DNA of 64,000 nucleotides from Pseudomonas sp. ADAK18 (GCF_012935695.1 NZ_CP052859.1:5931001-5995000), one strand, 5' to 3'; shown: positions 52,307 to 61,105, counted from the stretch's first letter. Numbers and translations are program-made. Notes: a model not told the origin generated them from the sequence alone.

Positions 52307-53284
52307 ATGCCGAGTACGAATGATGTCTTTCAGAAAAACATTGACGATATTGCATTAATACTGATTCGGAAGTTTGGTCTAAGGTTTAAGCGAGAAGAGG
52401 AGAAGCTGAACTGTCCGCTAAATAGATGGCTGGACTTCAGATGTCGTTACGTAGATCCTTTACCGCGCAAGATTGCATTGTCTAATGCATTCCCAAAGGC
52501 CAGTCTTTCGCCGAGCGCGCAACGCGGGTTGTCAAGTTTGCTAAGAAAATTCAATGCTGGAGAGAATGTCAATCCCTATCAAGGGCGAGGACTGATTATC
52601 CGCAACGATACCAGCGGGTCAAAAAAGCACACTCGAACTGACTTGCTGTATGCAGACTGGAACATGCTGCACTTCCACCTAAGCGACGAAATTATCCCGT
52701 CAGGACAATTCTTCTCCAAGCCAGCAGACTACCTTGCCTTTTGCCTGGTAGGGGGAGATATAGTGGCCGTGGTAGATGTGCTCCCTCACCCAGATCGAGC
52801 GGGATTCGCTAATACTGACCTCTTTGCAACGCTGGCTAACTCCTGGCCTCAATACATCGCGCAATATGAACTTAATGGACTACTTGCGGGGAATACCTTT
52901 TCTTCCTCAGATATCAGTCAATTGCGCGAGGCAGGAGTCACTACTTTTATTGAACATGACGGCAAGGTGTATATGGGTCCGGGCGGTGGGATAACTTCAG
53001 CTGGAACCTCTCTGCGGGTTGGGCGCAGTTCTGATTACCTCAGGGATACCGTGAATATGCTCGCTAATATGGTGGATGATCCTCATGGCCAATTTCAGGT
53101 GCATCCCGTAATCAAGGAGATTTCGGAGCCTGATTTCATGCTTGCCTTGGACTGTCGCGGGCTTTGTGTAAGAGAAAACACGAGTCAAACCCACTTCCTA
53201 ATTAAGCGGCCCGTGGCTAATCAAGAGCCTACCCGCTTTGAGGCAATGAGCGATATGTTAGTCCCCGAGTGGGCCATTAGTTAA
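52307..53284 (+). CDS. Unrecognised 325-residue accessory protein
   Basis: I do not recognise a named family. The protein is soluble with no signal peptide. A basic N-terminal third (IRKFGLRFKREEEKL, NAFPKASLSPSAQRG) is followed by a striking core, HTRTDLLYADWNMLHFHLSD near 107-126, where His-x-His and Asp/Arg residues look like a catalytic or metal site. Then come strands (YLAFCLVGGDIVAVVDVLPH near 145), LREAGVTTFIEHDGKVYMGP near 205-224, and a glycine turn GPGGGITSAGTSLRVGRSSD. Base composition is lower in GC than the core genes. It lies between the SH3 gene and an IS66 remnant, opposite the primase-helicase gene. A toxin, nuclease or defence effector is possible but unproven. Confidence 0.75.
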   Translation: MPSTNDVFQKNIDDIALILIRKFGLRFKREEEKLNCPLNRWLDFRCRYVDPLPRKIALSNAFPKASLSPSAQRGLSSLLRKFNAGENVNPYQGRGLIIRNDTSGSKKHTRTDLLYADWNMLHFHLSDEIIPSGQFFSKPADYLAFCLVGGDIVAVVDVLPHPDRAGFANTDLFATLANSWPQYIAQYELNGLLAGNTFSSSDISQLREAGVTTFIEHDGKVYMGPGGGITSAGTSLRVGRSSDYLRDTVNMLANMVDDPHGQFQVHPVIKEISEPDFMLALDCRGLCVRENTSQTHFLIKRPVANQEPTRFEAMSDMLVPEWAIS

Positions 53285-53411
53285 TTTTTAATCTTGCTCA
53301 GTCCGTTACGCAAGTCCCCTCACTGGAAGGCGACCACACGTTTCCCAAGAGGTGACTCATGCAAAAGCAATCCGACGACTACACCAAAGATCAAGGCCGA
53401 GGGCAGGCCTT

Positions 53412-53772
53412 TTGACGCCTTGATTCGATTACCAAAGCCTTGGATTACCGCCTCAAACGTGGGGTAGCGTTGAGCCGTTATCTGGACGACGGCGCGGTGC
53501 CGATGGGCAACAACCATATTGAGCAGCAAATTCGACCTTGGGCTCTTGGAAGAAAAAATTGGCTGTTCGCCGGATCACTACGCAGTGGCCAACGCGCTGC
53601 TGCGCTAATGAGTTTGATCCAGTCGGCCAAGCTCAACGGGCACGATGCGTATATCTATCTGAAGGACGTCCTCACTCGCCTGCCGACACAGCGTGCGAGT
53701 GAAATTGGGAAGTTGTCGCCACATCGTTGGCAACCGACTTAGTAACGCAAGACGGGATGCCTGACCGCTTAC
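53412..53772 (+). mobile_element. IS66-family transposase remnant (3' end)
   Basis: From about 53416 to the stop at 53742 the plus strand encodes the C-terminal end of an IS66 TnpC transposase: YRLKRGVALSRYLDDG, the signature MGNNHIEQQIRPWALGRKNW followed by LFAGSLRSGQRAAALMSLIQ, and SAKLNGHDAYIYLKDVLTRL. A stop codon (TGA, 53415-53417) precedes it in frame and the catalytic core is absent. The sequence CAGGCATCCCGTCTTGCGTT read from the other strand, ending near 53772, fits an IS66 terminal repeat. No left end is visible. The 127 bp to its left hold nothing I can name. Confidence 0.8.
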
Positions 53773-53888
53773 CGTGAAGATCTTGCTTGACGTGACTAAC
53801 GGCGAAGGGTTGGAGTCGACCCCACAGCGGTCGGTCATTCGTCCATGAAGTGGGGACGTTGATGTGTCAACTGTCAACCACGTTAGAG

Positions 53889-56261
53889 TTAGAGTAGGTC
53901 CATGGTGGCCATGGAATCAGCCATGCGGTAGCCCATCGCTTTGTAACCCGCCTGGCGCTTATCCCACATCCTCAGCAGCGTGACATTACCCTCGTCAATG
54001 AAGTCGATCACTCTCACGTCGGCCTTATCGGCATGCGATCGATGTAATCGTCCCGCATATTGCTGAAGGATACCCTTCCATGAGATGGGCATTGCCAGCA
54101 CCAGCGTGTCCAACGGCGGATGATCGAAGCCTTCACCTACTAGTTTTCCTGTTGCCAACAGCACTCGTGGAGCATCAGGGGGAAGGGACTCAAGCTCATG
54201 CATACGGGAAATCCGCTGTTTCTTAGGCACTCGCCCATGAAGCGTGAAAAGGTTATGCACACGCTGCTTCAATTCTAATTCAAGGGCATCCACATGTTCC
54301 GTCCGCTCCGTTAGCACTAGAATTTTTCTACCCTCGTTGTACGCCAGCTCAATCTCCGAGACGATTTTGGCTGTCCGCTCGGAGTCGTCGGCTAGACGCC
54401 GAAAAACGTCCTGAATCCCAAAGCCGTCGGGGACCACTATTGGTTTGGGCAGCAATCGAGGCACGACAGATAGGTCATGGGGCGCACTCGCTGGCCGAGC
54501 AGCAGAATGTCGGATCGGTCCGCACTGCATGAAAATAATAGGCTGCTGCCCATCTCGGCGCACTGGGGTTGCTGTGAGTCCCAGTACGTACCGCGCGGGC
54601 GCGCTCCTCAGTAGTGCCTCGAATGAAACTGCTGACAGGTGATGACACTCATCAACGATGATTTGGCCGTAGTTTTTTACCTGATCGCTGATCTCGCCTT
54701 TTCGCGATAACGACTGCATTACGGCAATGTCGATGATGCCTGTAAGCTTCGCTTTTCCGCCCCCTAGAGTACCAACGACACCATTCCCGACTCCCAAGAA
54801 CGCCTGCAAGCGCTCTTGCCACTGCCTTAACAGTTCCGTCCGATGCACAAGCACCAACGTGTTAATGCCACGTGCGGCAATCAACGCAGCAGCACTGACA
54901 GTTTTACCGAAAGCAGTCGGTGCGCAGAGGATACCGGTGTCATGACTTAGCATTGCGCTGACAGCAGCCTCTTGGTCAGAACGCAGGGTCCCGAGAAAGG
55001 TCACGTCGATGGGGACGCCCGCGAAGCGTTCGTCTTTAAGAATAGGGATAACCCCGTTTTCCTCTAAAAGCTCCAGCGCAGCATCCAAACAGCCACGTGG
55101 TAACGCAATATGTTTGGGGAAGTTCTGGGCACAGCCGATAATCCTTGGCTTGTTCCACACTGACATGCGCATGGCCTGAGCTTTGTAGAACTCAGGATTT
55201 TGAAAGGCAGCGAGCCGGACAAGCTGGTTTGCCAATGGCTGTGGCAATTCCGACTTTTCAAAGTAAATTAGGTTAGCCAGCGTGATGTTGACAGCAGCAG
55301 GCAATGGACATGTCAATTTACGTGATCTCGATTCACGATCTTTCCAAGGTTCTGCATCACCTTCGTCATCGACATAGGCGACCCCTAGAGGGTCCCGATT
55401 ACCCATCGCCTGGATAATAACGGGCTGGATATCTTCTGGACTCATGCGCTGAATCGATGCCAGGAAGGCCCATTGATCAGGATGAGGCTCAAGCGAGTCG
55501 TCTACAAAAACGCTATTGTTTTGGGGCCTGGCCCGCTTTTGTAAAGGGAGCGCGATGAGATTCCCAAAGCCGCCTTTGGGCATATAGTCCTGGTTTGGAA
55601 ACAGTCGATCATAGGAGCTGAGCGCCAACTGCCGGGTGCGCTCACAGGCATGACTGATGATTGCGGCACCGAGGCGGCGCGCATCGCAGGCAGGAACATT
55701 ACGCTTAAAGAAAATCCAGCCATGAGCCCCTTGGCCTGAGCGCGATATTTCCAGCGCCACCGGGACGTTCAGCTCATGGCATGACTGCACAAAAGCTTTG
55801 GAATCATCACGCCATTCGGCCTCATCGAAGTCGACCGCCAAAAAATAACAAGTGTCATCAGAGAGTAGGGGGTAGATACCAGCGACCACTTCGCCCGCCA
55901 GATGGCGATAGACCACTTCATCGGTCAGCGGAAGCAGCTGGCGGTTACCGCAATCGCCACATTTAATTCGGGGCTTCTCGCAAACGCCAGGCCTCCATTC
56001 GTTTGCGCAAGCGGGTGCGTAGCCTGATTTGCCTGCCTTGCTTTCCCAGCGGAGGGGATAAACGTCCGTCCTACCGCGAAACAAGCTTCGGAATAGGGCA
56101 AGCTTTCCATCAGTATCGAGTTGCTGTGATTGTTCTGTTTGGACAATCGCTATCTTGACTGGCTCAACAGGCGGGCGCCATTCGATACCATGAGCATCCA
56201 GCAAGGCAACCAATCTTGCATTCTCAGCCCTTAGCTTCGCCACCAGACTAGTGTCTATCAC
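53889..56261 (-). CDS. Archaeo-eukaryotic primase plus SF2 helicase protein (TOTE-type conflict protein)
   Basis: Cytoplasmic protein of 790 residues. After a coiled start (LRAENARLVALLDAHGIEW) comes a Cys cluster (CEKPRIKCGDCGNRQ near 95), then an archaeo-eukaryotic primase domain: FLAVDFDEAEWRDDSKAF near 140 with the catalytic Asp pair, LEISRSGQGAHGWIFFKR near 168 with the Ser-x-His site, and GNLIALPLQKRARPQNNSVF near 235. The C-terminal half is an SF2 helicase: LCAPTAFGKTVSAAALI (Walker A, near 445), QIIVDECHHLSA (motif II), GLTATP, KLVGEGFDHPPLD and QQYAGRLHR (motif VI). This primase type is known from TOTE conflict systems, which defend or compete using nucleic-acid synthesis. Its neighbours are an unrecognised protein, an IS66 remnant and a toxin-antitoxin pair. 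Confidence 0.9.
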   Translation of the reverse strand: MIDTSLVAKLRAENARLVALLDAHGIEWRPPVEPVKIAIVQTEQSQQLDTDGKLALFRSLFRGRTDVYPLRWESKAGKSGYAPACANEWRPGVCEKPRIKCGDCGNRQLLPLTDEVVYRHLAGEVVAGIYPLLSDDTCYFLAVDFDEAEWRDDSKAFVQSCHELNVPVALEISRSGQGAHGWIFFKRNVPACDARRLGAAIISHACERTRQLALSSYDRLFPNQDYMPKGGFGNLIALPLQKRARPQNNSVFVDDSLEPHPDQWAFLASIQRMSPEDIQPVIIQAMGNRDPLGVAYVDDEGDAEPWKDRESRSRKLTCPLPAAVNITLANLIYFEKSELPQPLANQLVRLAAFQNPEFYKAQAMRMSVWNKPRIIGCAQNFPKHIALPRGCLDAALELLEENGVIPILKDERFAGVPIDVTFLGTLRSDQEAAVSAMLSHDTGILCAPTAFGKTVSAAALIAARGINTLVLVHRTELLRQWQERLQAFLGVGNGVVGTLGGGKAKLTGIIDIAVMQSLSRKGEISDQVKNYGQIIVDECHHLSAVSFEALLRSAPARYVLGLTATPVRRDGQQPIIFMQCGPIRHSAARPASAPHDLSVVPRLLPKPIVVPDGFGIQDVFRRLADDSERTAKIVSEIELAYNEGRKILVLTERTEHVDALELELKQRVHNLFTLHGRVPKKQRISRMHELESLPPDAPRVLLATGKLVGEGFDHPPLDTLVLAMPISWKGILQQYAGRLHRSHADKADVRVIDFIDEGNVTLLRMWDKRQAGYKAMGYRMADSMATMDLL

Positions 56262-56500
56262 CGCCTTCAGCCTCTACGTCTCAGGTGAAGCCTGTAGCCT
56301 CGAGCTACAAACCCTCGGTCCATCAGTAAAACATAGAGGTTATCAAATCACAGAGGTTAGGTTCAGGGGCTCAAGAGGTCCGCCAAAATCCGAATCAAAT
56401 CGTTGGCTGCTGCTGGCTCAATCTGCGGGGGGGCTTCCACTCAACGTATTTTGAGATCTATACCAACAAGATTTGTTGATTGAAGCCTTTCGTGCTCACC

Positions 56501-56550
56501 TAAACAGACAACAGAAACCCGCCAAGTGGCGGGTTTCTGTTGTCTGTTTA
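56501..56550. terminator. Perfect 23-bp hairpin after yafQ
   Basis: Arms 56501-56523 and 56528-56550 are perfect inverted copies around AAGT. The stem contains CAGAAACCCGCC / GGCGGGTTTCTG. It begins directly after the yafQ stop. There is no T run beyond the stem on the minus strand, so although it probably ends the dinJ-yafQ transcript, the unusual length leaves room for another role. Confidence 0.7.
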
Positions 56551-56551
56551 G

Positions 56552-56866
56552 CTATTTGAACAACTCAGCATGGCTGCCGAGATCGACAAAGGTCACCAGG
56601 CCAGCGCGGGCCACATCATAAATAAGAAGAAAATCTCCCCCGATATGACATTCCCGGAAACCCGCCCATTCACCTTTCAGTTCATGATCCAGATATTCCG
56701 CGGGTAGCTGCTGCCCAAGGAACAGCATCACCATCACATCGCGTACTTCGTTCATATCGCGAAGCCCGGCGCGCTTGTACCGCTCCCAAGACTTCTTAAA
56801 TTCAGATGTCTGCGTGCACTGCTTTGGCAGGTCGGCGCGCTTTTGCTTCTTTTCCGGCTTCGCCAT
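56552..56866 (-). CDS. yafQ: YafQ-family mRNA interferase toxin
   Basis: Type II toxin of 104 residues, about 12 longer than E. coli YafQ because of a basic N-terminal extension (MAKPEKKQKRADLP). The RelE-like fold keeps the YafQ catalytic pattern: LDHELKGEWAGFRECHIGGD with its two His, Asp and Arg, then DFLLIYDV and the C-terminal FVDLGSHAELF with the last catalytic His. YafQ cuts mRNA in the ribosome at in-frame lysine codons. The gene overlaps the antitoxin by 65 bases, so some of the N-terminal extension is coded inside dinJ. Confidence 0.9.
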   Translation of the reverse strand: MAKPEKKQKRADLPKQCTQTSEFKKSWERYKRAGLRDMNEVRDVMVMLFLGQQLPAEYLDHELKGEWAGFRECHIGGDFLLIYDVARAGLVTFVDLGSHAELFK

Positions 56867-57122
56867 CAGCGTCCCTTAGCATGTCATCGATCGAATCGAA
56901 CTGGCGACGAATCTCACGTGCTTGTGTCATAGCACGGGCGGTCTTTTCCGAAGGCACACGCACCTCGAAAGGCAGGCCCTGCGTTGTCACTACCTGACGG
57001 AGGAAAAGACGCATAGCGTCACTGAGGCTCAGCCCGCAGGCTTTCAACACGGTAGTGGCACGATCCTTCAAATCCTCGTCGATGCGGCAACGCACGTCAG
57101 TGGTTTTCAGTAATGCGGACAT
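56802..57122 (-). CDS. dinJ: DinJ/RelB-family antitoxin
   Basis: Antitoxin of 106 residues. The N-terminal ribbon-helix-helix (TTDVRCRIDEDLKDRATTVL, then LSLSDAMRLFLRQVVTTQGL) binds the operator. The C-terminal half (REIRRQFDSIDDMLRDADGE, with a basic end KARRPAKAVHAD) should wrap YafQ. It is first in the operon and overlaps yafQ. A palindromic operator lies 20 bases upstream of the start. The pair is typical of mobile islands and may stabilise this tRNA-linked region. Confidence 0.92.
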   Translation of the reverse strand: MSALLKTTDVRCRIDEDLKDRATTVLKACGLSLSDAMRLFLRQVVTTQGLPFEVRVPSEKTARAMTQAREIRRQFDSIDDMLRDADGEAGKEAKARRPAKAVHADI

Positions 57123-57141
57123 ATTATCACTCCCTCACAAA

Positions 57142-57166
57142 AATGTAGCTACGTTGTGGCTACATT
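57142..57166. promoter_or_regulatory. Operator palindrome of dinJ-yafQ
   Basis: AATGTAGC (57142-57149) and GCTACATT (57159-57166) are perfect inverted arms with a 9-base centre, just upstream of dinJ. RHH antitoxins repress their own operon by binding such repeats. Confidence 0.75.
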
Positions 57167-57577
57167 CAAAGTATGGTTCACCCCATCAAATTTGATCAAG
57201 CACTTTTTGTCCTGAACAGGACGTTAGGCAATCCACGCGTCGGAAACTGCAAGACAGGCCAAAAAGTGCGGGCACAAGAAAAAACGAGAGGAAAAGCACT
57301 TGTCTCCCTCCTTCCGACGGGGTTTGCGTCCTTTTTTTGTGCAAAGCCGGAGGTAGTGAAAACGAACCCGCAGCCCAAGCAGGCGACGGGGCTCCGCAGG
57401 CGATTGGTAATTCCACAGATTGCAAGATTTGGAGGAGAAATCGAAAAAAGGGGAAAGTTTTATTTTTCGCTCTGAAAAGAACGTCTGAAAAAGAAATTCA
57501 TAGAGCGCGCAATTGAATTGCCACGCGGGGCGGTGCTGCGCGGAGGGGGTCGCAACAACGCACACCCAGAAACAACA
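57167..57577. other. Gene-free stretch between dinJ-yafQ and tRNA-Thr
   Basis: About 410 bases without a gene I can support. Open frames here have no ribosome binding site or domain. The composition is mixed, with A-rich runs (AAGAAAAAACGAGAGG, CGAAAAAAGGGG) beside GC-rich ones. No copy of the tRNA 3' end is visible, so no second attachment site is seen inside the stretch. Confidence 0.6.
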
Positions 57578-57603
57578 AAGCCCCCGCATTTCTGCGGGGG
57601 CTT
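57578..57603 (-). terminator. Terminator of tRNA-Thr
   Basis: AAGCCCCCGCA and TGCGGGGGCTT pair perfectly around four bases, followed on the minus strand by TTGTTGTTT. It lies 9 bases past the tRNA 3' end. Confidence 0.85.
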
Positions 57604-57612
57604 CGTTTTGTA

Positions 57613-57688
<76 letters not shown>

Positions 57689-57781
57689 GTGTTAGGGCGA
57701 CGATTATAGCGATTGGCAAGCTTCTGTAAACCCCTGAATTCAGACTATTTTTCGTATCCCCGACTTTTTCCCCACCAGCCC

Positions 57782-58513
57782 TCAGATTTCGATATCCCCC
57801 AGCCTCATCGCCCGTGCCACTGCATGCGCCGTAGACGCCGCGCCCAAGCGCTTTCTGGCGGAGCGCAGGTGGTTTTCCACGGTGCGTTCGGAAATCATCA
57901 AAATCGCCGCGACCTCCGCCTGTTGTTTACCCAAGGCCACCCACTGCAATACCTCCCGCTCGCGCTCGGTCAGCGAGGGCGCTGCGGGATGGGCGCCGGG
58001 ATAGCGATGGTGTCTCAACGCAAAGAACGCCGCCGAGCAGAAGGCCTGTGCGGCCAGTTTGAGGCCGGGGCTTAAGTCGAGGGTATCGGCGCCGAAGGAA
58101 ACCGCGCCTTCCAGCCCAGTACGGCCGAATACCGGCACCTGGATGCCATTGATCTCTCCCAAATCGCGAATGCCTCGGACGATCCGATAGCTCATGCGCC
58201 TGGCATTGCTCGATGGGTTTTTCGACCAGAAAAACGGTTCTTCCATTTCGAGAATATGTCGGGTGATGGGGCAGTGCAGCAGGTAGGCGTCTCGCTCTTC
58301 GGCGCTGCGGCCTTCGGCCCAGTCTCCGTGGACGAAGAACAGTTCATCAATGATGTCGTCATCGGTCGGCCGGGATGAAACGCTGCAGACGATAACGCGG
58401 TCGAAACCCAGCCTGGCCGAGAAATCGACAATGGCCTGGCACACGCCGTGGGCATCCGCCGCTTTGCGCACGCGAGCAACGCTGTCGAACAGGATGTTGG
58501 CAAAGTCTGTCAT
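57782..58513 (-). CDS. LuxR-type regulator with autoinducer-binding domain (LuxR solo)
   Basis: Regulator of 243 residues. An N-terminal autoinducer-binding-like domain (about 15-165) is followed by a LuxR helix-turn-helix (SLTEREREVLQWVALGKQQA, VAAILMISERTVENHLRSAR near 180-225). In the ligand pocket the usual Asp-Pro pair is replaced by Cys-Pro (LLHCPITRHI), and the WxxxY spacing is not conserved, so a classical acyl-homoserine lactone is doubtful. There is no luxI gene in the window. The ATG at 58513 follows GGAGGAG. It is divergent from hchA across a perfect palindrome, suggesting it controls that gene or itself. Confidence 0.88.
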   Translation of the reverse strand: MTDFANILFDSVARVRKAADAHGVCQAIVDFSARLGFDRVIVCSVSSRPTDDDIIDELFFVHGDWAEGRSAEERDAYLLHCPITRHILEMEEPFFWSKNPSSNARRMSYRIVRGIRDLGEINGIQVPVFGRTGLEGAVSFGADTLDLSPGLKLAAQAFCSAAFFALRHHRYPGAHPAAPSLTEREREVLQWVALGKQQAEVAAILMISERTVENHLRSARKRLGAASTAHAVARAMRLGDIEI

Positions 58514-58565
58514 CGCTCCTCCACTGCAGTTGTGCGGATGATCCATGAATGCCCGCTGCTGGCCC

Positions 58566-58583
58566 ATGAGGGATATCCCTCAT
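58566..58583. promoter_or_regulatory. Perfect 18-bp palindrome between the LuxR gene and hchA
   Basis: ATGAGGGATATCCCTCAT is a perfect dyad, the size expected for a LuxR-type operator. It lies 53 bases upstream of the LuxR start and 84 bases upstream of hchA. Confidence 0.7.
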
Positions 58584-58666
58584 ACCCAGACCTGATCTTG
58601 CGCTTTAGTGTTTCAACGGTGGCGGCAAATCGTCGTCAGCTCAATCTCTGATGTAAGGAAGCCTTG

Positions 58667-59533
58667 ATGACTCAGTCCCTTGATGCAGATAGAAAGCCGA
58701 CTCCGGACCCTGCCGAGCAGAATGCATTTTTCCCGTCTGCGTATTCCCTCAGCCAATACACTTCATCAAAAACCGATTTTGCTGGGGCGGATTATCCGAA
58801 ACCCTACACCGGTAAGGGCAAGGTGTTGGTGATTGCTACCGATGAACGCTACCTCCTGATGCAGAACGGCACGATGTTTTCGACGGGCAATCACCCGGTG
58901 GAGATGCTTCTGCCGATGTATCACCTGGATAAAGCCGGCTTTGGCATGGAGGTGGTGACGCTGTCCGGCAACCCGGCGAAGCTGGAGATGTGGGCCATGC
59001 CCGGTGAGGATGAGGCGGTCCGGTCGATTTATCACAAGTACCTGCCTGCCCTGAAGCAGCCGAAAAAGCTCGCGGATGTGTTGCCCACTCTTGAGCAGGA
59101 CTATGTCGCTGTGTTTATTCCAGGCGGGCATGGGGCGCTGTCGGGGATTCCTCATAGCAAGGAGGTCAAGCAGGTGTTGCAGTGGGCGATGGGGAACGAC
59201 AAATTTGTCATCACTCTTTGCCATGGTCCTGCGTCATTGCTGGCGGCCGCTGTTGATGAACAGGACGGGGATTTTCTGTTCAAGGGCTACAAGATTTGTG
59301 TGTTCCCGGACTCGCTGGACACCGGCGCCAATATCAACATCGGCTACATGCCTGGCCCGCTGCCTTGGCTGGTGGGTGAGAACCTGCAAAAGCTCGGGGT
59401 CGAGATTCTGAATACGGGTATCACCGGGCAATGTCATCAGGACCGTCGGTTGATCACCGGAGACAGCCCGCTGGCCTCCAACAACCTTGGAAAGCTGGCC
59501 GCCGAGGCGCTTCTGAAAGAGCTTAACCATTAA
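58667..59533 (+). CDS. hchA: HchA, Hsp31-type glyoxalase III / chaperone
   Basis: DJ-1/PfpI-superfamily protein of 288 residues matching E. coli Hsp31. The N-terminal extension ([20 protein letters not shown]) is typical. The nucleophile is Cys in [15 protein letters not shown] near 185, with [15 protein letters not shown] near 155 and the His/Asp region around it. Hsp31 removes methylglyoxal without glutathione and acts as a holdase. The ATG at 58667 follows AAGGAAG; a TTG three bases upstream is possible. The 348 bp after the stop, to 59881, hold no gene I can support. Confidence 0.92.
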   Translation: MTQSLDADRKPTPDPAEQNAFFPSAYSLSQYTSSKTDFAGADYPKPYTGKGKVLVIATDERYLLMQNGTMFSTGNHPVEMLLPMYHLDKAGFGMEVVTLSGNPAKLEMWAMPGEDEAVRSIYHKYLPALKQPKKLADVLPTLEQDYVAVFIPGGHGALSGIPHSKEVKQVLQWAMGNDKFVITLCHGPASLLAAAVDEQDGDFLFKGYKICVFPDSLDTGANINIGYMPGPLPWLVGENLQKLGVEILNTGITGQCHQDRRLITGDSPLASNNLGKLAAEALLKELNH

Positions 59534-59881
59534 ACAGGCTGTTTCCCGCTCGCCCGAAGAGCGGCCCGCTGGATAACAACGCTACCTGCATGCCCTGTGA
59601 TGATATCCATGAGCTTTTCCACCGCTGATGGAGCCATCACAGGCCTGCTTATACTCCTAGCTACGGATGCTTATGCACAATCCGTTGGTTGGACATGTCA
59701 TGAAACGGAAATTTTGTGAAGCTGCTCTCATCACGCTGCAACTGCCTGTTTTCCGTGCGTTTTATTTTGTGAACAAAAAATGACCAGCCTGCCTTTTAGC
59801 CTGTAGCGCTTGCTCTTACGGCCTTCGATGAAAAACCATCAACAGAGTTATCCACAGGGCGCGGGTGCGGCATTTTGCCCT

Positions 59882-61105
59882 TTAATCGCGCTCGGCAAGC
59901 ACCATCAAGTTGCGTGGGGTCAGGGAGGTTTCGCAGAAGGTGCCTAGCCGTACGTTGTAGCCTTTTTCCACCAGAAAAAGTGCCCGATCCAGCACCAGCC
60001 ACATCTCCAGCGGGCGCCGAAACAGACCACGCAGCAATTCCAGGTTTCGCACTTGGGCCAAGCGTTTCCAGCCTTGGGCCTCCAGCGCCTGCCAATCCTG
60101 TTCGCCTGTGGATAAACCTTTGAGCGCCGCCAGTTCATGGCAGTAATCCGCGAAGGGTTTGTCCAGCCAATGGCTGGGCAGGGAGGGCGTCGGCAAGTAC
60201 TCGTCGCACTCGCGCAGTTGCCGTTGCAGCCCATCAAACCCCAAGCGCCTGGCCATGGAGATATCCCGCTGATGGCGTACGCGAGCGCCGGCGGTGACGG
60301 TTTCACTCAGGGGCAGGCCGAGGTCTTCTATTGATAGGCGTAGGGCAGACGCACGGGCGCCGCCGGACAGCGCCTGATAGTGGTTGGCACTGGTGCGGTT
60401 ATAACAGCAAGGCGCTACCGCCAATTGTTTGCAGCCGGCGGCGCTGGCCAGTTGCATCAGGCGCACATGCAGGTCGCCGCAGGCATGCAGGGCGACGGGT
60501 GTGTGTTCGTGGTCGAGTTGCAACGCCGCATCGGCCGCCATTACATCCTGCTGACGGTGAGTGACCGGCAATCGGTGATGGTCGCTAAGGGCTTGGCCCG
60601 AGGTGATCAGGACCGGGTCGTATTCCAGGCAGGTCAGTTGTTGCCCCGGTTGCAGCAGGCGGCGGCCGAGATGGCCTTTGCCGGAGCACCAGTCCAGCCA
60701 GTGGCGAGGTGCTTCGGCGAATTGCAGGGCGGCGCCGAAGGCTTCGATTTGTTGCCACTTACGGCCAGGTACGTCGACGTTCAAACGATGCCGGGCGGCA
60801 TCAAGGGGATGGGCCGGTAACTTATCCACAGCACTGAGACGAACAGCTTGCTCGGCCAGTTGAGGAAAAGGCGCTGGCGCCGGTAGGTCATGGGGTTGGT
60901 TATGGCTGCTTTCGGCCTGCGCCAGCGAGCGCTGACGTAACCATCGGGCCATTTCGGGATGCTGCGCTTCCCATGGTAATTGCAGGTGGGTAAAGGGCCG
61001 TGGTCGCCACAGCCCTTGGTGTTCGACCAGGAATGCGTCCAGTGCCTGGAAGCGGGCGAGCAGGTGCTCACCCGTCACCAAGGTTTCAGCGTCCCTGGCA
61101 GGCAT
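59882..61105 (-). CDS. SAM-dependent methyltransferase (Methyltransf_32 type)
   Basis: Cytoplasmic protein of 407 residues. A Rossmann-type methyltransferase core starts near residue 150: HWLDWCSGKGHLGRRLLQPG is the SAM-binding loop, followed by LTCLEYDPVLITSGQ, PVALHACGDLHVRLM and CKQLAVAPCCYNRTS. The ACGDLH and PCCYN motifs are typical of the Methyltransf_32 group, whose substrates are mostly unknown. The ATG at 61105 lies inside the last codons of the hisM-like gene (20-base overlap), so it is read from the transporter transcript. Confidence 0.87.
   Translation of the reverse strand: MPARDAETLVTGEHLLARFQALDAFLVEHQGLWRPRPFTHLQLPWEAQHPEMARWLRQRSLAQAESSHNQPHDLPAPAPFPQLAEQAVRLSAVDKLPAHPLDAARHRLNVDVPGRKWQQIEAFGAALQFAEAPRHWLDWCSGKGHLGRRLLQPGQQLTCLEYDPVLITSGQALSDHHRLPVTHRQQDVMAADAALQLDHEHTPVALHACGDLHVRLMQLASAAGCKQLAVAPCCYNRTSANHYQALSGGARASALRLSIEDLGLPLSETVTAGARVRHQRDISMARRLGFDGLQRQLRECDEYLPTPSLPSHWLDKPFADYCHELAALKGLSTGEQDWQALEAQGWKRLAQVRNLELLRGLFRRPLEMWLVLDRALFLVEKGYNVRLGTFCETSLTPRNLMVLAERD

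Noticed and set aside
53320..53529. Minus-strand open frame of 69 codons over the IS66 remnant
   Set aside because: Antisense to recognisable transposase sequence on the plus strand, with no supporting features.
57173..57475. Possible 100-residue gene downstream of dinJ
   Set aside because: No ribosome binding site, low-complexity basic composition, and it starts at the operator of dinJ-yafQ.
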